Below are positions 15,439 to 24,482 of a stretch of DNA of 64,000 bases, piece by piece. Position 1 is the stretch's first letter, and each line of letters begins with the position of its first letter. The position numbers were made by a program, and so were the translations under genes. Under the pieces are notes generated by a model that saw only the letters and a program-made list of their open reading frames with translations, made no database searches and was not told where the DNA came from. The stretch is from CBDBUR01 sp965209065 (GTDB lineage: Bacteria > Pseudomonadota > Alphaproteobacteria > JAPOUT01 > G958296285), in the NCBI GenBank assembly GCA_965209065.1, contig OZ242373.1:744001-808000 (forward strand), written 5' to 3'.

Positions 15439-16931
15439 GTGCTTTAATTTTTTCTCCAATTTTCTCTCCAATTTTCTCTATGGACCTCTTGCCTTTGCAG
15501 ATAGTTTTGACACCTCTCGCGGGCGGGGTGTTGATTATGCTATTGGGAAAGTTTCCAAATTTACGCGAGGCGGCGACCTTGCTAACGGCACTGCTCACCT
15601 TCGCGCTGGTTGTGGAAATGGTCGTGCAGTTTCAGCGCGGCGTTGCTTTTGAGCTCACCTTAATTGAGATAATCCCTTCTCTTTCTTTTGCTTTCAAGCT
15701 AGAGCCTTTGGGTGCTTTGTTCGCATTGATTGCGTCAGGTTTGTGGATAGTGAATTCGCTTTACTCCTTCGGCTATATGCGCGGCAATGAAGAGAAACGG
15801 CAAACGCAATTTTATGTTTATTTCGCGATAGCGATTTTTGCCACTTTAGGCATCGCCCTTTCGGCAAATCTGCTGACGCTATTTATTTTTTACGAAATTT
15901 TGACGCTCTCGACTTGGCCCTTAGTCGCGCACAAGCGCAACGAGGAAGCAAGAGCGGGGGCGCGAACTTATTTATCTATTTTGCTCGGCACATCTATCGG
16001 CTTTTTCTTTTTCGCGATGCTGTGGCTATGGCACTTGACCGGAGATTTAACTTTCACCGCAGGCGGTGTCGTCCCTTTGAGCCTTTCGCCCATCGTGATA
16101 ACCGCGCTGTTTGCGCTATTTGCTTTTGGCACGGGCAAGGCTGCGCTGATGCCCTTCCACCGCTGGCTGCCCGCGGCGATGGTCGCGCCCACGCCGGTGA
16201 GCGCTTTGCTCCACGCGGTGGCTGTTGTGAAGGCGGGCGTGTTCGTTATTCTCAAGATAAGCATTTATATTTTTGGGGTTAAGACGCTGCAGACCAGCGG
16301 CGCGTCCGTGCCTATACTTTGGATTGCGTCTTTTTCTCTGCTTGCGGCGAGCGTGGTGGCTCTTTTCAAGACCGACCTCAAGGCGCGCCTTGCCTATTCC
16401 ACCGTGAGTCAATTATCTTACATCACTCTAGCCGCCTGCCTCGCTACGCCTTTGGCGATGGTCGCCGGCGCACTACATTTATTAACGCACGCCTTCGGCA
16501 AAATCACTTTGTTTATGTGCGCGGGTGCCATCTACACCGCGACCCACAAGCGCGACTTACGCGAGATGGTAGGCTTAGGCTGGCAGATGCCTTTTGTCTT
16601 CATCGCCTTTCTGGTGGGCGCTGCTTCGATTACCGGGCTGCCAATATTCGCTGGGCTATGGAGCAAGCTGGCGATTATGAACGCCGGAATGGCTTCGGGC
16701 GATTCTCTTATTGTCGCGGTGCTTATCGTGAGCTCTTTGTTGAACGCGATTTATCTTATCCCAGTTGGCTTGCGCGGCTTTATGGTGAGCGAGCGTCCTC
16801 ACGTGTTAGACAAAACCCCTCCGCTGCTAACATTTCTGCCGCCGGTTTTCACTGCGCTTTTATGCCTTGTGCTATTCTTTTTTATTGAACCAGTTTTCGA
16901 GTTCTTACAGCAAATAAGGTTTGAGAAATGA
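15435..16931 (+). CDS. second NuoL/MrpA-type antiporter subunit
   Basis: This 498-aa polytopic membrane protein is of the proton-conducting NuoL/M/N family. TLFIFYEILTLSTWPLVAH, FHRWLPAAMVAPTPVSALLH and AVAVVKAGVFVI are closer to MrpA/NuoL than to MrpD, so it probably replaces the N-terminal half of MrpA. The N-terminus contains a 12-bp in-frame duplication (SPIFSPIF). The start overlaps the mrpD stop by ATGA; an in-frame ATG at 15480 is an alternative. Confidence 0.85.
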   Translation: MSALIFSPIFSPIFSMDLLPLQIVLTPLAGGVLIMLLGKFPNLREAATLLTALLTFALVVEMVVQFQRGVAFELTLIEIIPSLSFAFKLEPLGALFALIASGLWIVNSLYSFGYMRGNEEKRQTQFYVYFAIAIFATLGIALSANLLTLFIFYEILTLSTWPLVAHKRNEEARAGARTYLSILLGTSIGFFFFAMLWLWHLTGDLTFTAGGVVPLSLSPIVITALFALFAFGTGKAALMPFHRWLPAAMVAPTPVSALLHAVAVVKAGVFVILKISIYIFGVKTLQTSGASVPILWIASFSLLAASVVALFKTDLKARLAYSTVSQLSYITLAACLATPLAMVAGALHLLTHAFGKITLFMCAGAIYTATHKRDLREMVGLGWQMPFVFIAFLVGAASITGLPIFAGLWSKLAIMNAGMASGDSLIVAVLIVSSLLNAIYLIPVGLRGFMVSERPHVLDKTPPLLTFLPPVFTALLCLVLFFFIEPVFEFLQQIRFEK

Positions 16932-17188
16932 CCCGAAGAAAAATTTTAATTTATCTCTTGTCGGCGTCTGCCTTTAGTTTATTGCTAGAAGGCGTTGGCT
17001 TTTATTTTCATTTCGGTCATAGCAAGTTCTTTTTTGGGGAGATGGCTTTACTCGGTTTGGTGAGCGGTTTTGTTTTGCTTGCCTTGCGCTTTATCGCCAA
17101 GCGCCTGTTGGCGAGAGAGCAAGATTATTACACAAAGCTGCGCACACAACCGCCAGTTATTGAAGCAAGAAAAGAGGATTGGGTCTAA
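16928..17188 (+). CDS. small two-span membrane protein in the Mrp operon
   Basis: This 86-aa protein has two predicted membrane helices (about residues 8-27 and 35-58) and a charged C-terminus. It overlaps its neighbours by ATGA and TAATG, so it is translated with the antiporter subunits. I do not recognise the family; it is probably an accessory subunit of this Mrp variant. Confidence 0.7.
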   Translation: MTRRKILIYLLSASAFSLLLEGVGFYFHFGHSKFFFGEMALLGLVSGFVLLALRFIAKRLLAREQDYYTKLRTQPPVIEARKEDWV

Positions 17189-18825
17189 TGTTGTTCTCGC
17201 TAGACCTTCCTGCTGTTGTGTGCGCATGGCTTTTGTTATTGTCTTCACCCTTGCTATTGGTTTTGCCTCGTGTGGCGCGCTCGGTTTTTTTGGTTTTTGT
17301 GCCAGCACTGGCTTTGGCTTTATTGTTTTTGTCGCCGAACGGAGAATGGGGTCAAGTTGAGGTTTTAGGTCAAAGCCTATTGCTGGTGCGGTTAGATGAT
17401 ATCGCGCGGATTTTTGTTGTGATGTTTTTATTCGGCGCGGTGCTTGCGGGATTATTCGCGTGGTCTTGGCACGACCGGCTGCAGCAGTTCAGCGCGGCGA
17501 GTTATGGTGGTGCTGCAATCGCTGCCGTGTGTGCGGGCGATTTATTGACGCTCTTTATCTTTTGGGAGCTGGTGACTATCGCTTCAACCCTGCTCATTCT
17601 CGCCGCGCGCACGCAAGAGGCTTATCGCGCGGCTTTTCGTTATTTTATGATGCAGGTGTTATCGGGTTTGGCTTTGCTGTCGGGCTTGGTGCTGCACACG
17701 GGAGGCTTGACCTTTGATGCGCTAACGATTAGTTTGTCGGGTTGTTTGATTTTGCTTGCCTTTGGTGTGAAGGCGGGTTTTCCCTTACTGAATTTTTGGT
17801 TGCCCGATGCCTACCCGAAGGCAACTCCTATTGGCACGGTTTTTCTTTCCATTTTCACTACGAAGCTGGCGGTTTACGCTCTGCTGCGCGGCTTTGCGGG
17901 GCTAGAGTGGCTGATTTATATTGGTATGGTGATGGCGCTTGTGTCGGCGGTTTTCGCTTTTGCCGAAAGCGACAAGCGGCGCATTTTGACTTACGCGCTG
18001 AACAGCCAGCTAGGATTTATGGTTGGCGCGATTGGCATTGGCAGCGCGCTCGCGCTCAACGGAGCGATTGCCCATGCCTTTGCTTCGATTATCTATCAGG
18101 CTTTATTGTTTATGGTGGTTGCGAGTTTTCTTTTAGAGCGGGTGCAGAAATTTGCTTTTGCTTTTTGTTTTGTTGGCGCGGCGAGTATATCGGGTTTGCC
18201 GCTTTTCATTGGCTTTACAACAAAGAGCATCACGCTTAGCGCGGCGGCGGATAGCTCGGTTTATCTTTGGCTTGTCTTGTTGGCAGCGAACGCGGCGGCG
18301 GTTATTCACACCGCCCTCCGCTTGCCCTATTTATTATTCGCAGAGTCGAAACGAGTGGAAGTTCCTTCAAAACCCATTTTCGCCGCGCAAGCTTTAGCGG
18401 CGATGAGCTGTCTTGTGCTTGGCGTTTATCCTCAAGCGCTTTATGCTCTTTTGCCTTTTGCTATGTCTTACACGGCTTTTGATTTCACGCATATTCTCCA
18501 GCAGGTGCAGTTGATATTGTTTGCGTCTTTTACCTTTTTTGTGGCTTTCTCTATGATGCGCGGCACAAAAGACATTTTACTTGATTTGGATTGGTTCGTG
18601 CGTGGTCTGCCCTATTTGCTTTATCATGAGTCTAAAGAAAACATAGCGCAAGCGAGTCGTTTGTTTCTTTTGGGTCAGGGTTATCTTCATAGCCAAGCGA
18701 CAAAATTAGGAATAAAACTTTTTCATCCCTTTGGTATTTTTGCCAGCCCTCAACCCATAGGCGCGATGGCTCTGTGGATTGCTATTGTGCTGTTTGCGAT
18801 AATGGTTTTAACTTTAATTATTTAA
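17188..18825 (+). CDS. third NuoM/MrpD-like antiporter subunit
   Basis: This 545-aa polytopic protein of the NuoL/M/N family has LLTLFIFWELVTIASTLLIL with the membrane Glu, VKAGFPLLNFWLPDAYPKAT, and FTTKLAVYALLRG with the conserved Lys. ATG 17188 shares its A with the preceding stop (TAATG); a TTG three codons earlier is less likely. It is the last gene of the operon and ends 12 bp inside the convergent sirtuin frame. Confidence 0.85.
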   Translation: MLFSLDLPAVVCAWLLLLSSPLLLVLPRVARSVFLVFVPALALALLFLSPNGEWGQVEVLGQSLLLVRLDDIARIFVVMFLFGAVLAGLFAWSWHDRLQQFSAASYGGAAIAAVCAGDLLTLFIFWELVTIASTLLILAARTQEAYRAAFRYFMMQVLSGLALLSGLVLHTGGLTFDALTISLSGCLILLAFGVKAGFPLLNFWLPDAYPKATPIGTVFLSIFTTKLAVYALLRGFAGLEWLIYIGMVMALVSAVFAFAESDKRRILTYALNSQLGFMVGAIGIGSALALNGAIAHAFASIIYQALLFMVVASFLLERVQKFAFAFCFVGAASISGLPLFIGFTTKSITLSAAADSSVYLWLVLLAANAAAVIHTALRLPYLLFAESKRVEVPSKPIFAAQALAAMSCLVLGVYPQALYALLPFAMSYTAFDFTHILQQVQLILFASFTFFVAFSMMRGTKDILLDLDWFVRGLPYLLYHESKENIAQASRLFLLGQGYLHSQATKLGIKLFHPFGIFASPQPIGAMALWIAIVLFAIMVLTLII

Positions 18826-19582
18826 CAATTTTGGCACTTCGCTCATTACCTTTCCAATTTCATCGTTAATCACAAGGTCGGCGATGTCGTCTAGAGGGGT
18901 TGGCTCTCGATTTAGGATAATCAGTTTAGCGCCAAGCCTCTTTGCGAGAATAGGAAAGCCCGCCGCAGGATAAACTTGAAGCGAAGAGCCTATCGCCAAA
19001 AACAAATCGCTTGCTTGGGTCAAACTTTCGGCGGCTTGCATTTCCATTTCGGGCATTGCTTGCCCGAAAGAAATCGTTGCCGATTTAATAATTCCCCCAC
19101 ATTCACTTTCACTACACTGCGGGGCTTGCTCGGTTTTGAGAAATTCGGTTTTGATGCCGTCAAGCTCATAGCGTTTTTCGCATTGAAGGCATTTCGCGTA
19201 AGTAGCATTGCCGTGAAGTTCAATCACTGGCTGCGAGCCGGCGTCTTGATGTAGGTTTATCGATATTTTGCGTGATAACGCCGCACACCTTGCCGAGCTC
19301 AATGAGGCGGGTGATGGCGGTGTGTCCTTGATTGGGCTTGCTTTGCCCGAGGGTATCGTCCATCGCGAATTTGCGCCGCCATGCTTCCACGCGCATTTCG
19401 GGCGATGAGATGAAGTCGCTAAACTCTATGGGCTTGAACTTCGTCCACAGCCCGCCGGGCGAGCGAAAATCGGGGATACCCGATTCCGTGCTAATGCCGG
19501 CGCCAGTGAAAACCACCGCCTGCTTGCTTTGGCGGAAATAGGCGGCTATTTCTTGCGTTGTTTGGAGTGTAGAATTAGACAT
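18814..19582 (-). pseudogene. cobB: NAD-dependent deacylase (sirtuin), frameshifted
   Basis: The N-terminal 110 residues (GAGISTESGIPDFRSPGGLW, then VITQNID) and the C-terminal part (NLHQDAG, HGNATYAKCLQC with the zinc Cys pairs, GSSLQVYPAAGFP) form one complete Sir2-type enzyme in two frames. The break is at 19256-19258: the minus strand reads GATAAACCTACATC where GATAACCTACATC would restore NIDNLHQDAG. One extra A in a short A run explains it. No other damage is visible, so it is either a very recent mutation or a sequencing error in an intact cobB. Confidence 0.85.
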
Positions 19583-19592
19583 AGCCTCTGCT

Positions 19593-19621
19593 TTGACTTT
19601 ATTGGCTAGATAGAATAAAAC
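19593..19621 (+). promoter_or_regulatory. candidate promoter of the MoxR-VWA operon
   Basis: TTGACT (19593-19598) and TAAAAC (19616-19621) are separated by 17 bp. They are followed by a strong AGGAGGT Shine-Dalgarno and the ATG at 19649. The -35 is good and the -10 is mediocre. Confidence 0.45.
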
Positions 19622-19648
19622 TAACTATAGCATAAACAGGAGGTATTT

Positions 19649-20497
19649 ATGGCGGAGAAATTTGTAGGCACAGACGAATACATCGCGACCGAGGATTTAC
19701 GTGTTGCGGTGAGCGCGGCGATGACTTTGGAGCGTCCCCTGCTCGTGAAGGGTGAGCCCGGCACCGGCAAAACCGTTCTCGCCGAGCAGATTGCCAAAGC
19801 GTTAAACATGCCTCTCATCACGTGGCACATTAAATCGACGACCAAAGCGCAAAACGGGCTCTACGAGTATGAAGCGATTACGCGTCTGCGCGACAGCCAG
19901 CTGGGCGATGAGCGTGTCAAAGATGTTCGCAACTATATTAAAAAGGGCAAGCTGTGGGATGCCTTTGACGCGGAGGAGCGGACGGTTCTGCTGATAGACG
20001 AGATTGACAAGGCGGACATTGAGTTCCCCAACGACTTGCTGCAAGAGCTCGACCGAATGGAGTTTTTCGTTTATGAAACGAGCGAAACGATTAAGGCGAA
20101 GAAGCGTCCTGTGGTTGTGATTACCTCTAACAACGAGAAGGAACTGCCCGATGCTTTTTTGCGGCGTTGCTTTTTTCACTACATTGCTTTTCCTGATGAG
20201 GAGACGATGACGAAAATTATTGACGTTCATTTTCCTGACATAAAGAAGCAGCTGGTGGGTGAGGCGCTAAAAGCGTTTTATGAAATCCGCGATGTGCCAG
20301 GCTTAAAGAAGAAGCCCTCTACGTCTGAGCTTTTGGACTGGCTAAAACTTTTGATGAACGAGGATATGCCTGTGGAGTTGCTACGCGAGCGCGACCCGAA
20401 CAAGCTCATTCCGCCTTTACACGGCGCGCTCTTAAAGAACGAGCAAGATGTTCATCTGTTTGAGCGGCTTGCCTTTTTATCGAGGCGCGAAGGCTAA
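19649..20497 (+). CDS. MoxR-family AAA+ ATPase
   Basis: This 282-aa AAA+ ATPase has Walker A GEPGTGKT at residues 35-42, Walker B LLIDEIDKAD near 113-122, and a sensor/arginine-finger region VITSNNEKELPDAFLRRC. Such proteins act as chaperones that load metals or remodel a partner VWA protein. The partner is the next gene, joined by a TAATG overlap. The target enzyme is not in the window. The start has AGGAGGT. Confidence 0.9.
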   Translation: MAEKFVGTDEYIATEDLRVAVSAAMTLERPLLVKGEPGTGKTVLAEQIAKALNMPLITWHIKSTTKAQNGLYEYEAITRLRDSQLGDERVKDVRNYIKKGKLWDAFDAEERTVLLIDEIDKADIEFPNDLLQELDRMEFFVYETSETIKAKKRPVVVITSNNEKELPDAFLRRCFFHYIAFPDEETMTKIIDVHFPDIKKQLVGEALKAFYEIRDVPGLKKKPSTSELLDWLKLLMNEDMPVELLRERDPNKLIPPLHGALLKNEQDVHLFERLAFLSRREG

Positions 20498-21678
20498 TGT
20501 TTTCGCATTTTTTTCACGAGATGAAGAGAGTTGGGATTCCTGTTTCTCTGCGTGAATACTTAACCTTGTTCGAGGCTTTAGATGCCGATGTGCCGCGCCA
20601 CCAGATAACTGACTTCTACTATCTCTCGCGCGCGACCTTTGTTAAAGACGAGCGCAATTTAGATAAATTTGACCGCGTGTTTTCTGCTGTGTTCAAGGGC
20701 ATTGACTCGCTCAGCGATATTGAGGTCGCGGAAATTCCTGAAGACTGGTTAAAGGCTTTGGGCGAGAAGTTCCTTACCGAAGAAGAGAAGGAGCAGATAG
20801 AAAAGATGGGCGGTTGGGATAAGCTAATGGAGACGCTGAAGAAACGTTTGGAGGAGCAGAACAAGCGTCACGAGGGCGGCAACAAAATGATTGGCACGCA
20901 AGGCACCTCGCCTTATGGGGCTGAGGGATATAACCCCGAAGGCGTGCGCATCGGGCAGAAGGAAGGGCGACACCAAAAGGCGATAAAGGTTTGGGACAAG
21001 CGCGAATATAAAAACCTCGATGATAGCGTTGAGCTTGGCACGCGCAACATTAAGATGGCGCTGCGCAAGCTGCGGCACTTCGCGCGTGATGGCGCGGCGG
21101 AAGTGCTGGATTTAGACCAGACGATACGCAAGACCGCGCAGCAAGGCTATTTGGATTTAGAGCTGGTGCCAGAGCGGCGCAATATGATTAAAGTGCTGAT
21201 ATTTTTTGATGTTGGCGGCTCTATGGACCCGCACATAAAGATGTGCGAGGAGCTTTTCTCGGCGGCGCGGATGGAGTTCAAGCATATGGAGTATTTTTAC
21301 TTTCATAATTGCCTGTATGAGAGCGTTTGGAAGAACAACCGCCGCCGCCACAGCGAGCAGCTTGATGTCTGGAGTGATGTCTTGCATCGCTTTCCGTCTG
21401 ATTACAAGGTTATCTTTGTAGGCGATGGCTCTATGAGTCCTTACGAGCTGACCTACCCCGGCGGCAGCGTGGAGCATTGGAATGAGGAAGCGGGTGCTTT
21501 GTGGTTAGAGCGTGTTATATCGGTTTATCCTTCGGCTATTTGGCTCAATCCTATCCCTGCGGAGAATTGGGAGTTTATGCCTTCGGTGCAGATGATTCAG
21601 CAAATTTTTAGCGAGCGTATGTTTCCGCTCACGCTGGAGGGCATTGACCGCGCGATGGCAGAGCTGCGGCGCGGATAG
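20497..21678 (+). CDS. VWA-domain protein (CoxE-like), MoxR partner
   Basis: This 393-aa cytoplasmic protein has a helical N-terminal half and a C-terminal von Willebrand A domain. The metal-site motif reads DVGGSMD (residues 238-244), so the usual DxSxS is altered at its first Ser. A downstream VGDGSMSPYEL region completes the domain. Together with the overlapping MoxR ATPase it forms the MoxR-VWA chaperone pair found across proteobacteria. Its client is not identifiable here. Confidence 0.85.
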   Translation: MFSHFFHEMKRVGIPVSLREYLTLFEALDADVPRHQITDFYYLSRATFVKDERNLDKFDRVFSAVFKGIDSLSDIEVAEIPEDWLKALGEKFLTEEEKEQIEKMGGWDKLMETLKKRLEEQNKRHEGGNKMIGTQGTSPYGAEGYNPEGVRIGQKEGRHQKAIKVWDKREYKNLDDSVELGTRNIKMALRKLRHFARDGAAEVLDLDQTIRKTAQQGYLDLELVPERRNMIKVLIFFDVGGSMDPHIKMCEELFSAARMEFKHMEYFYFHNCLYESVWKNNRRRHSEQLDVWSDVLHRFPSDYKVIFVGDGSMSPYELTYPGGSVEHWNEEAGALWLERVISVYPSAIWLNPIPAENWEFMPSVQMIQQIFSERMFPLTLEGIDRAMAELRRG

Positions 21679-21689
21679 AGAAAGCGCGG

Positions 21690-22442
21690 TTACGTTTTTT
21701 TCTTTTTCGCTTTTTTCGCTTTTGCTTTTTTTGGCATTGAGAATTGCGGCTCTAGCAATCCCCCTGATATAACCATTTTGATTCCACTTTCAACGCTCAT
21801 CTCTAGAGGTGTCACCTGTGTGCGCGGCAAAAAGAGCAGAAACCCCGAAGTTGGATTAGGCGTGGTGGGTAAAAAGACAGCTATCTTATTTTTACCCCCG
21901 CCGGCCTTATAACTTATCTCGCCTTTTAGGTGCGTGGTGATGAAAGCAAGCGCAAAAACTCCCTTGCGCGGATATTCAATCAGGCAGACTTCTTGGAAGT
22001 TAGAGGTTCTGTCCGACAGCACGGTTTGGAATATTTGCTTGAGCGCATGATAAATAGAGCGCACCAGCGGCACTTTATCAACGATACGCTCGCCTAAGTT
22101 TATCAGGGTCTGCCCGAAAACATAACCGGCGAGCCAGCCCAAAAAAATCAGCGAAAGAATTGCTATGAAGAGTCCCAGTCCCGGTATTCCTAATAGTATT
22201 TCTAGTAGCGGCGTTGCTTCGCTTGGCAAGGCGCCCGTGAGGAGCGGCAAAACCTGATTATCAACAAAATCAATAAACCAATTCGCGAGATAAAGCGTTA
22301 TCACCAGCGGCATAGCGACCACAAGGCCTGTAAGAAAATAACCTCTCGTGCGCCTTAAAGCCCTTCTCCAAAGAGGCACATTGACCCCAGTTTTGGCTGT
22401 GAGGGTTTTGGCGTTTGATTCTTTTATGTTATTGCGTGGCAT
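21690..22442 (-). CDS. DUF502 family membrane protein
   Basis: This 250-aa protein has two membrane segments (about residues 36-56 and 82-110) and the DUF502 features GYFLTGLVVAMPLVITLYL, VPLVRSIYHALKQI and PTTPNPTSGFLLFLP. The function of this family is unknown; members are inner-membrane proteins. The C-terminus is a Lys/Ala tail. It is convergent with the VWA gene and divergent from the DUF3089 gene. Confidence 0.85.
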   Translation of the reverse strand: MPRNNIKESNAKTLTAKTGVNVPLWRRALRRTRGYFLTGLVVAMPLVITLYLANWFIDFVDNQVLPLLTGALPSEATPLLEILLGIPGLGLFIAILSLIFLGWLAGYVFGQTLINLGERIVDKVPLVRSIYHALKQIFQTVLSDRTSNFQEVCLIEYPRKGVFALAFITTHLKGEISYKAGGGKNKIAVFLPTTPNPTSGFLLFLPRTQVTPLEMSVESGIKMVISGGLLEPQFSMPKKAKAKKAKKKKT

Positions 22443-22496
22443 AAGGTGATACTATACATCATCTTTTACAAAATGATTAAACTATGGAGGCGGCAA

Positions 22497-23624
22497 ATGT
22501 TCACTCAAAGAAACCTGATAATTTTTTTAATCCTATTAGCTCTTTTAGGCGGAGGCTACTGGCTAACGATAAGGCTTTTGGGCGGCTGGACGGCGATAGC
22601 ACTGCAGCCTCCTTTTGCATTTGATTCGTCGCAAGCCTCTGCTGCGCCTGACTATCGCTTGCCGAGCGCGTGGGGAGCTTACCCGAATCAAAAGTCTTTT
22701 GCCAACGAGCGCCCGCCGGGCGAGGAAGGTGCTAGTCCTTCGCGGCGCGCGGCGGTTGATGTTTTTTACATTCACCCGACAACGCTGCTCTCGAACGAGC
22801 ATTGGACGAGCGACCCTAAACGTGATGATTCCACTCTCAATTTTGGTTCTTTGCGGACTCAAGCGGGAGTTTTCAACAAGTGCTGTCAAATTTATGCGCC
22901 GCACTATCGCCAAGCGACCTTGTGGTCTTTTATAGGCGAGGAGCCTTCCGCCTACAAGGCTTTAGAGTTTGCTTACGCTGACGTGCGCCGCGCGTTTAGA
23001 CATTTTGTGAAACGCACGGGCAATCGTCCTTTTATTTTGGCGGCTCATTCGCAGGGTTCTCTGCACGCGCTGCGTTTATTGACCGAAGAGATTGCGCCGA
23101 ACAAGCGCCTTTCAACGAGAATGGTGGTTGCCTATCCTATTGGTTATACGATTCCTAAGGATATTGGTTCAAGCATCAAGCCTTGTAAGGATGCGCGCTC
23201 CACGGGTTGCTATGTGAGTTGGAATAGCGTTGTTGAGCATTATGAAGGTGACTTCTGGCGCACGACCGGCAGGCTTTGGTTTGAGGGTCGGTGGCAAACG
23301 ATGGCGGGCAAGTCTTTAACGTGCGTTAATCCGTTGAGCTGGCGTTTAGACGGCGGGCTTGTTTCCAAGCGTTTCCATAAGGGAGGGCTGAAAGTTAAAA
23401 CTCTGGCGCAGAAGGATTTGCCAGGCTTAACGCCTAATTTAGTATCGGCGCGTTGTTCGGCAGATGGTTTGCTTTATATTTCTGACCCTGAGGCTGATTA
23501 TGAATCAAGCATGATAGATAATGGTGATTATCATACATATAACTACCATTTATTTTACGAGCCTCTGCGCCTCAATGTTGAGGAGCGCATTAAATCCTTT
23601 TTCAAAAAGTCTAGCAGAGATTAA
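22497..23624 (+). CDS. DUF3089 alpha/beta-hydrolase-like protein
   Basis: The predicted 375-aa protein has an N-terminal membrane anchor or uncleaved signal (about residues 6-28). The DUF3089 region follows, with VDVFYIHPTTL and the nucleophile elbow AAHSQGSLHAL. It probably acts as a lipase or esterase in the periplasm; substrate unknown. The start at 22497 is chosen because GGAGG lies 6 nt upstream; two earlier in-frame starts lack a Shine-Dalgarno. It ends 3 bp before the convergent TauD gene. Confidence 0.8.
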   Translation: MFTQRNLIIFLILLALLGGGYWLTIRLLGGWTAIALQPPFAFDSSQASAAPDYRLPSAWGAYPNQKSFANERPPGEEGASPSRRAAVDVFYIHPTTLLSNEHWTSDPKRDDSTLNFGSLRTQAGVFNKCCQIYAPHYRQATLWSFIGEEPSAYKALEFAYADVRRAFRHFVKRTGNRPFILAAHSQGSLHALRLLTEEIAPNKRLSTRMVVAYPIGYTIPKDIGSSIKPCKDARSTGCYVSWNSVVEHYEGDFWRTTGRLWFEGRWQTMAGKSLTCVNPLSWRLDGGLVSKRFHKGGLKVKTLAQKDLPGLTPNLVSARCSADGLLYISDPEADYESSMIDNGDYHTYNYHLFYEPLRLNVEERIKSFFKKSSRD

Positions 23625-23627
23625 AGA

Positions 23628-24482
23628 CTAAACGGGTTTGTCGCCTTTGATGGTAGCGCGTTCCATTGTCCGCACGTGAGGCCAGTAGTCTGACACGGCA
23701 TAATGCTGCGTGGTGCGATTATCCCAAAAAGCGATAGAGTTATCACGCCACTTAAAGCGGCATTGATATTCAGGTGTCGAAGCCTGCTGGAATAGAAATT
23801 GAAGAAGCTCTGTGCTTTCTTTTTTATCCATTCCCTTGATATATCGCGTGAATGGGCGATTAACATAAATAGATTTTCTCCCAGTATCAGGGTGAGTGCG
23901 CACGACCGGATGTTCCGCGGCGGGATATTTTTCATCAAAGGCTTTTAGTTTTTCTTCATCTACGCCCTTAGCGCGCAAGCGTCTGCGAAAAGGTTCAAAA
24001 TCATGGACGGCAACCAGTCCGTTAATTTTCTCCTTCACTTCATCGCTAAGGCTTTCATAAGCGAGTTCCATATCCGCCCACAGAGTATCGCCGCCGATAG
24101 ACGGCACATGAACAGAGCGCAAAATAGAGCCGAGCGAAGGTTCTTGTCGCCATGTCACATCGCTATGCCAAACATTTTCAGAGCCTTTATTATTTTCATC
24201 ATGGCGCAGCTCAAGGATTTCTTTGTAGCCATCTTTGTTCATTCCAAAAGGATGAACTTCCAGCTCGCCGAAATTGCGCGCGAAAGTGATGTGCTGGTCG
24301 GTTGTAAGCTTTTGGTCACGAAAAAACAGAACCTTATAGTCGAGCAAAGCTTGATAAATAGCTTGCTTGAGCTCTGTGGTTAAGGGCTTAGTGAGGTCGA
24401 CCTCGCCGATTTCAGCACCTATAGTGGGCGAAAGAAGTGTTAGCTTGATATTCGCTTGCGCTAGGTTCAATGCCTCCGACAT
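23628..24482 (-). CDS. TauD/TfdA-family 2-oxoglutarate/Fe(II) dioxygenase
   Basis: This 284-aa non-haem iron oxygenase couples 2-oxoglutarate decarboxylation to substrate hydroxylation. The iron facial triad is H106-x-D108 (WHSDVTW) and H260 (TTQHYAVSDY); R271 or R275 would bind 2-oxoglutarate. Members act on taurine, aryloxyalkanoates and other organic acids; the substrate is not predictable. It shares TAATG with the thiolase upstream, so the two are co-translated. Confidence 0.9.
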   Translation of the reverse strand: MSEALNLAQANIKLTLLSPTIGAEIGEVDLTKPLTTELKQAIYQALLDYKVLFFRDQKLTTDQHITFARNFGELEVHPFGMNKDGYKEILELRHDENNKGSENVWHSDVTWRQEPSLGSILRSVHVPSIGGDTLWADMELAYESLSDEVKEKINGLVAVHDFEPFRRRLRAKGVDEEKLKAFDEKYPAAEHPVVRTHPDTGRKSIYVNRPFTRYIKGMDKKESTELLQFLFQQASTPEYQCRFKWRDNSIAFWDNRTTQHYAVSDYWPHVRTMERATIKGDKPV

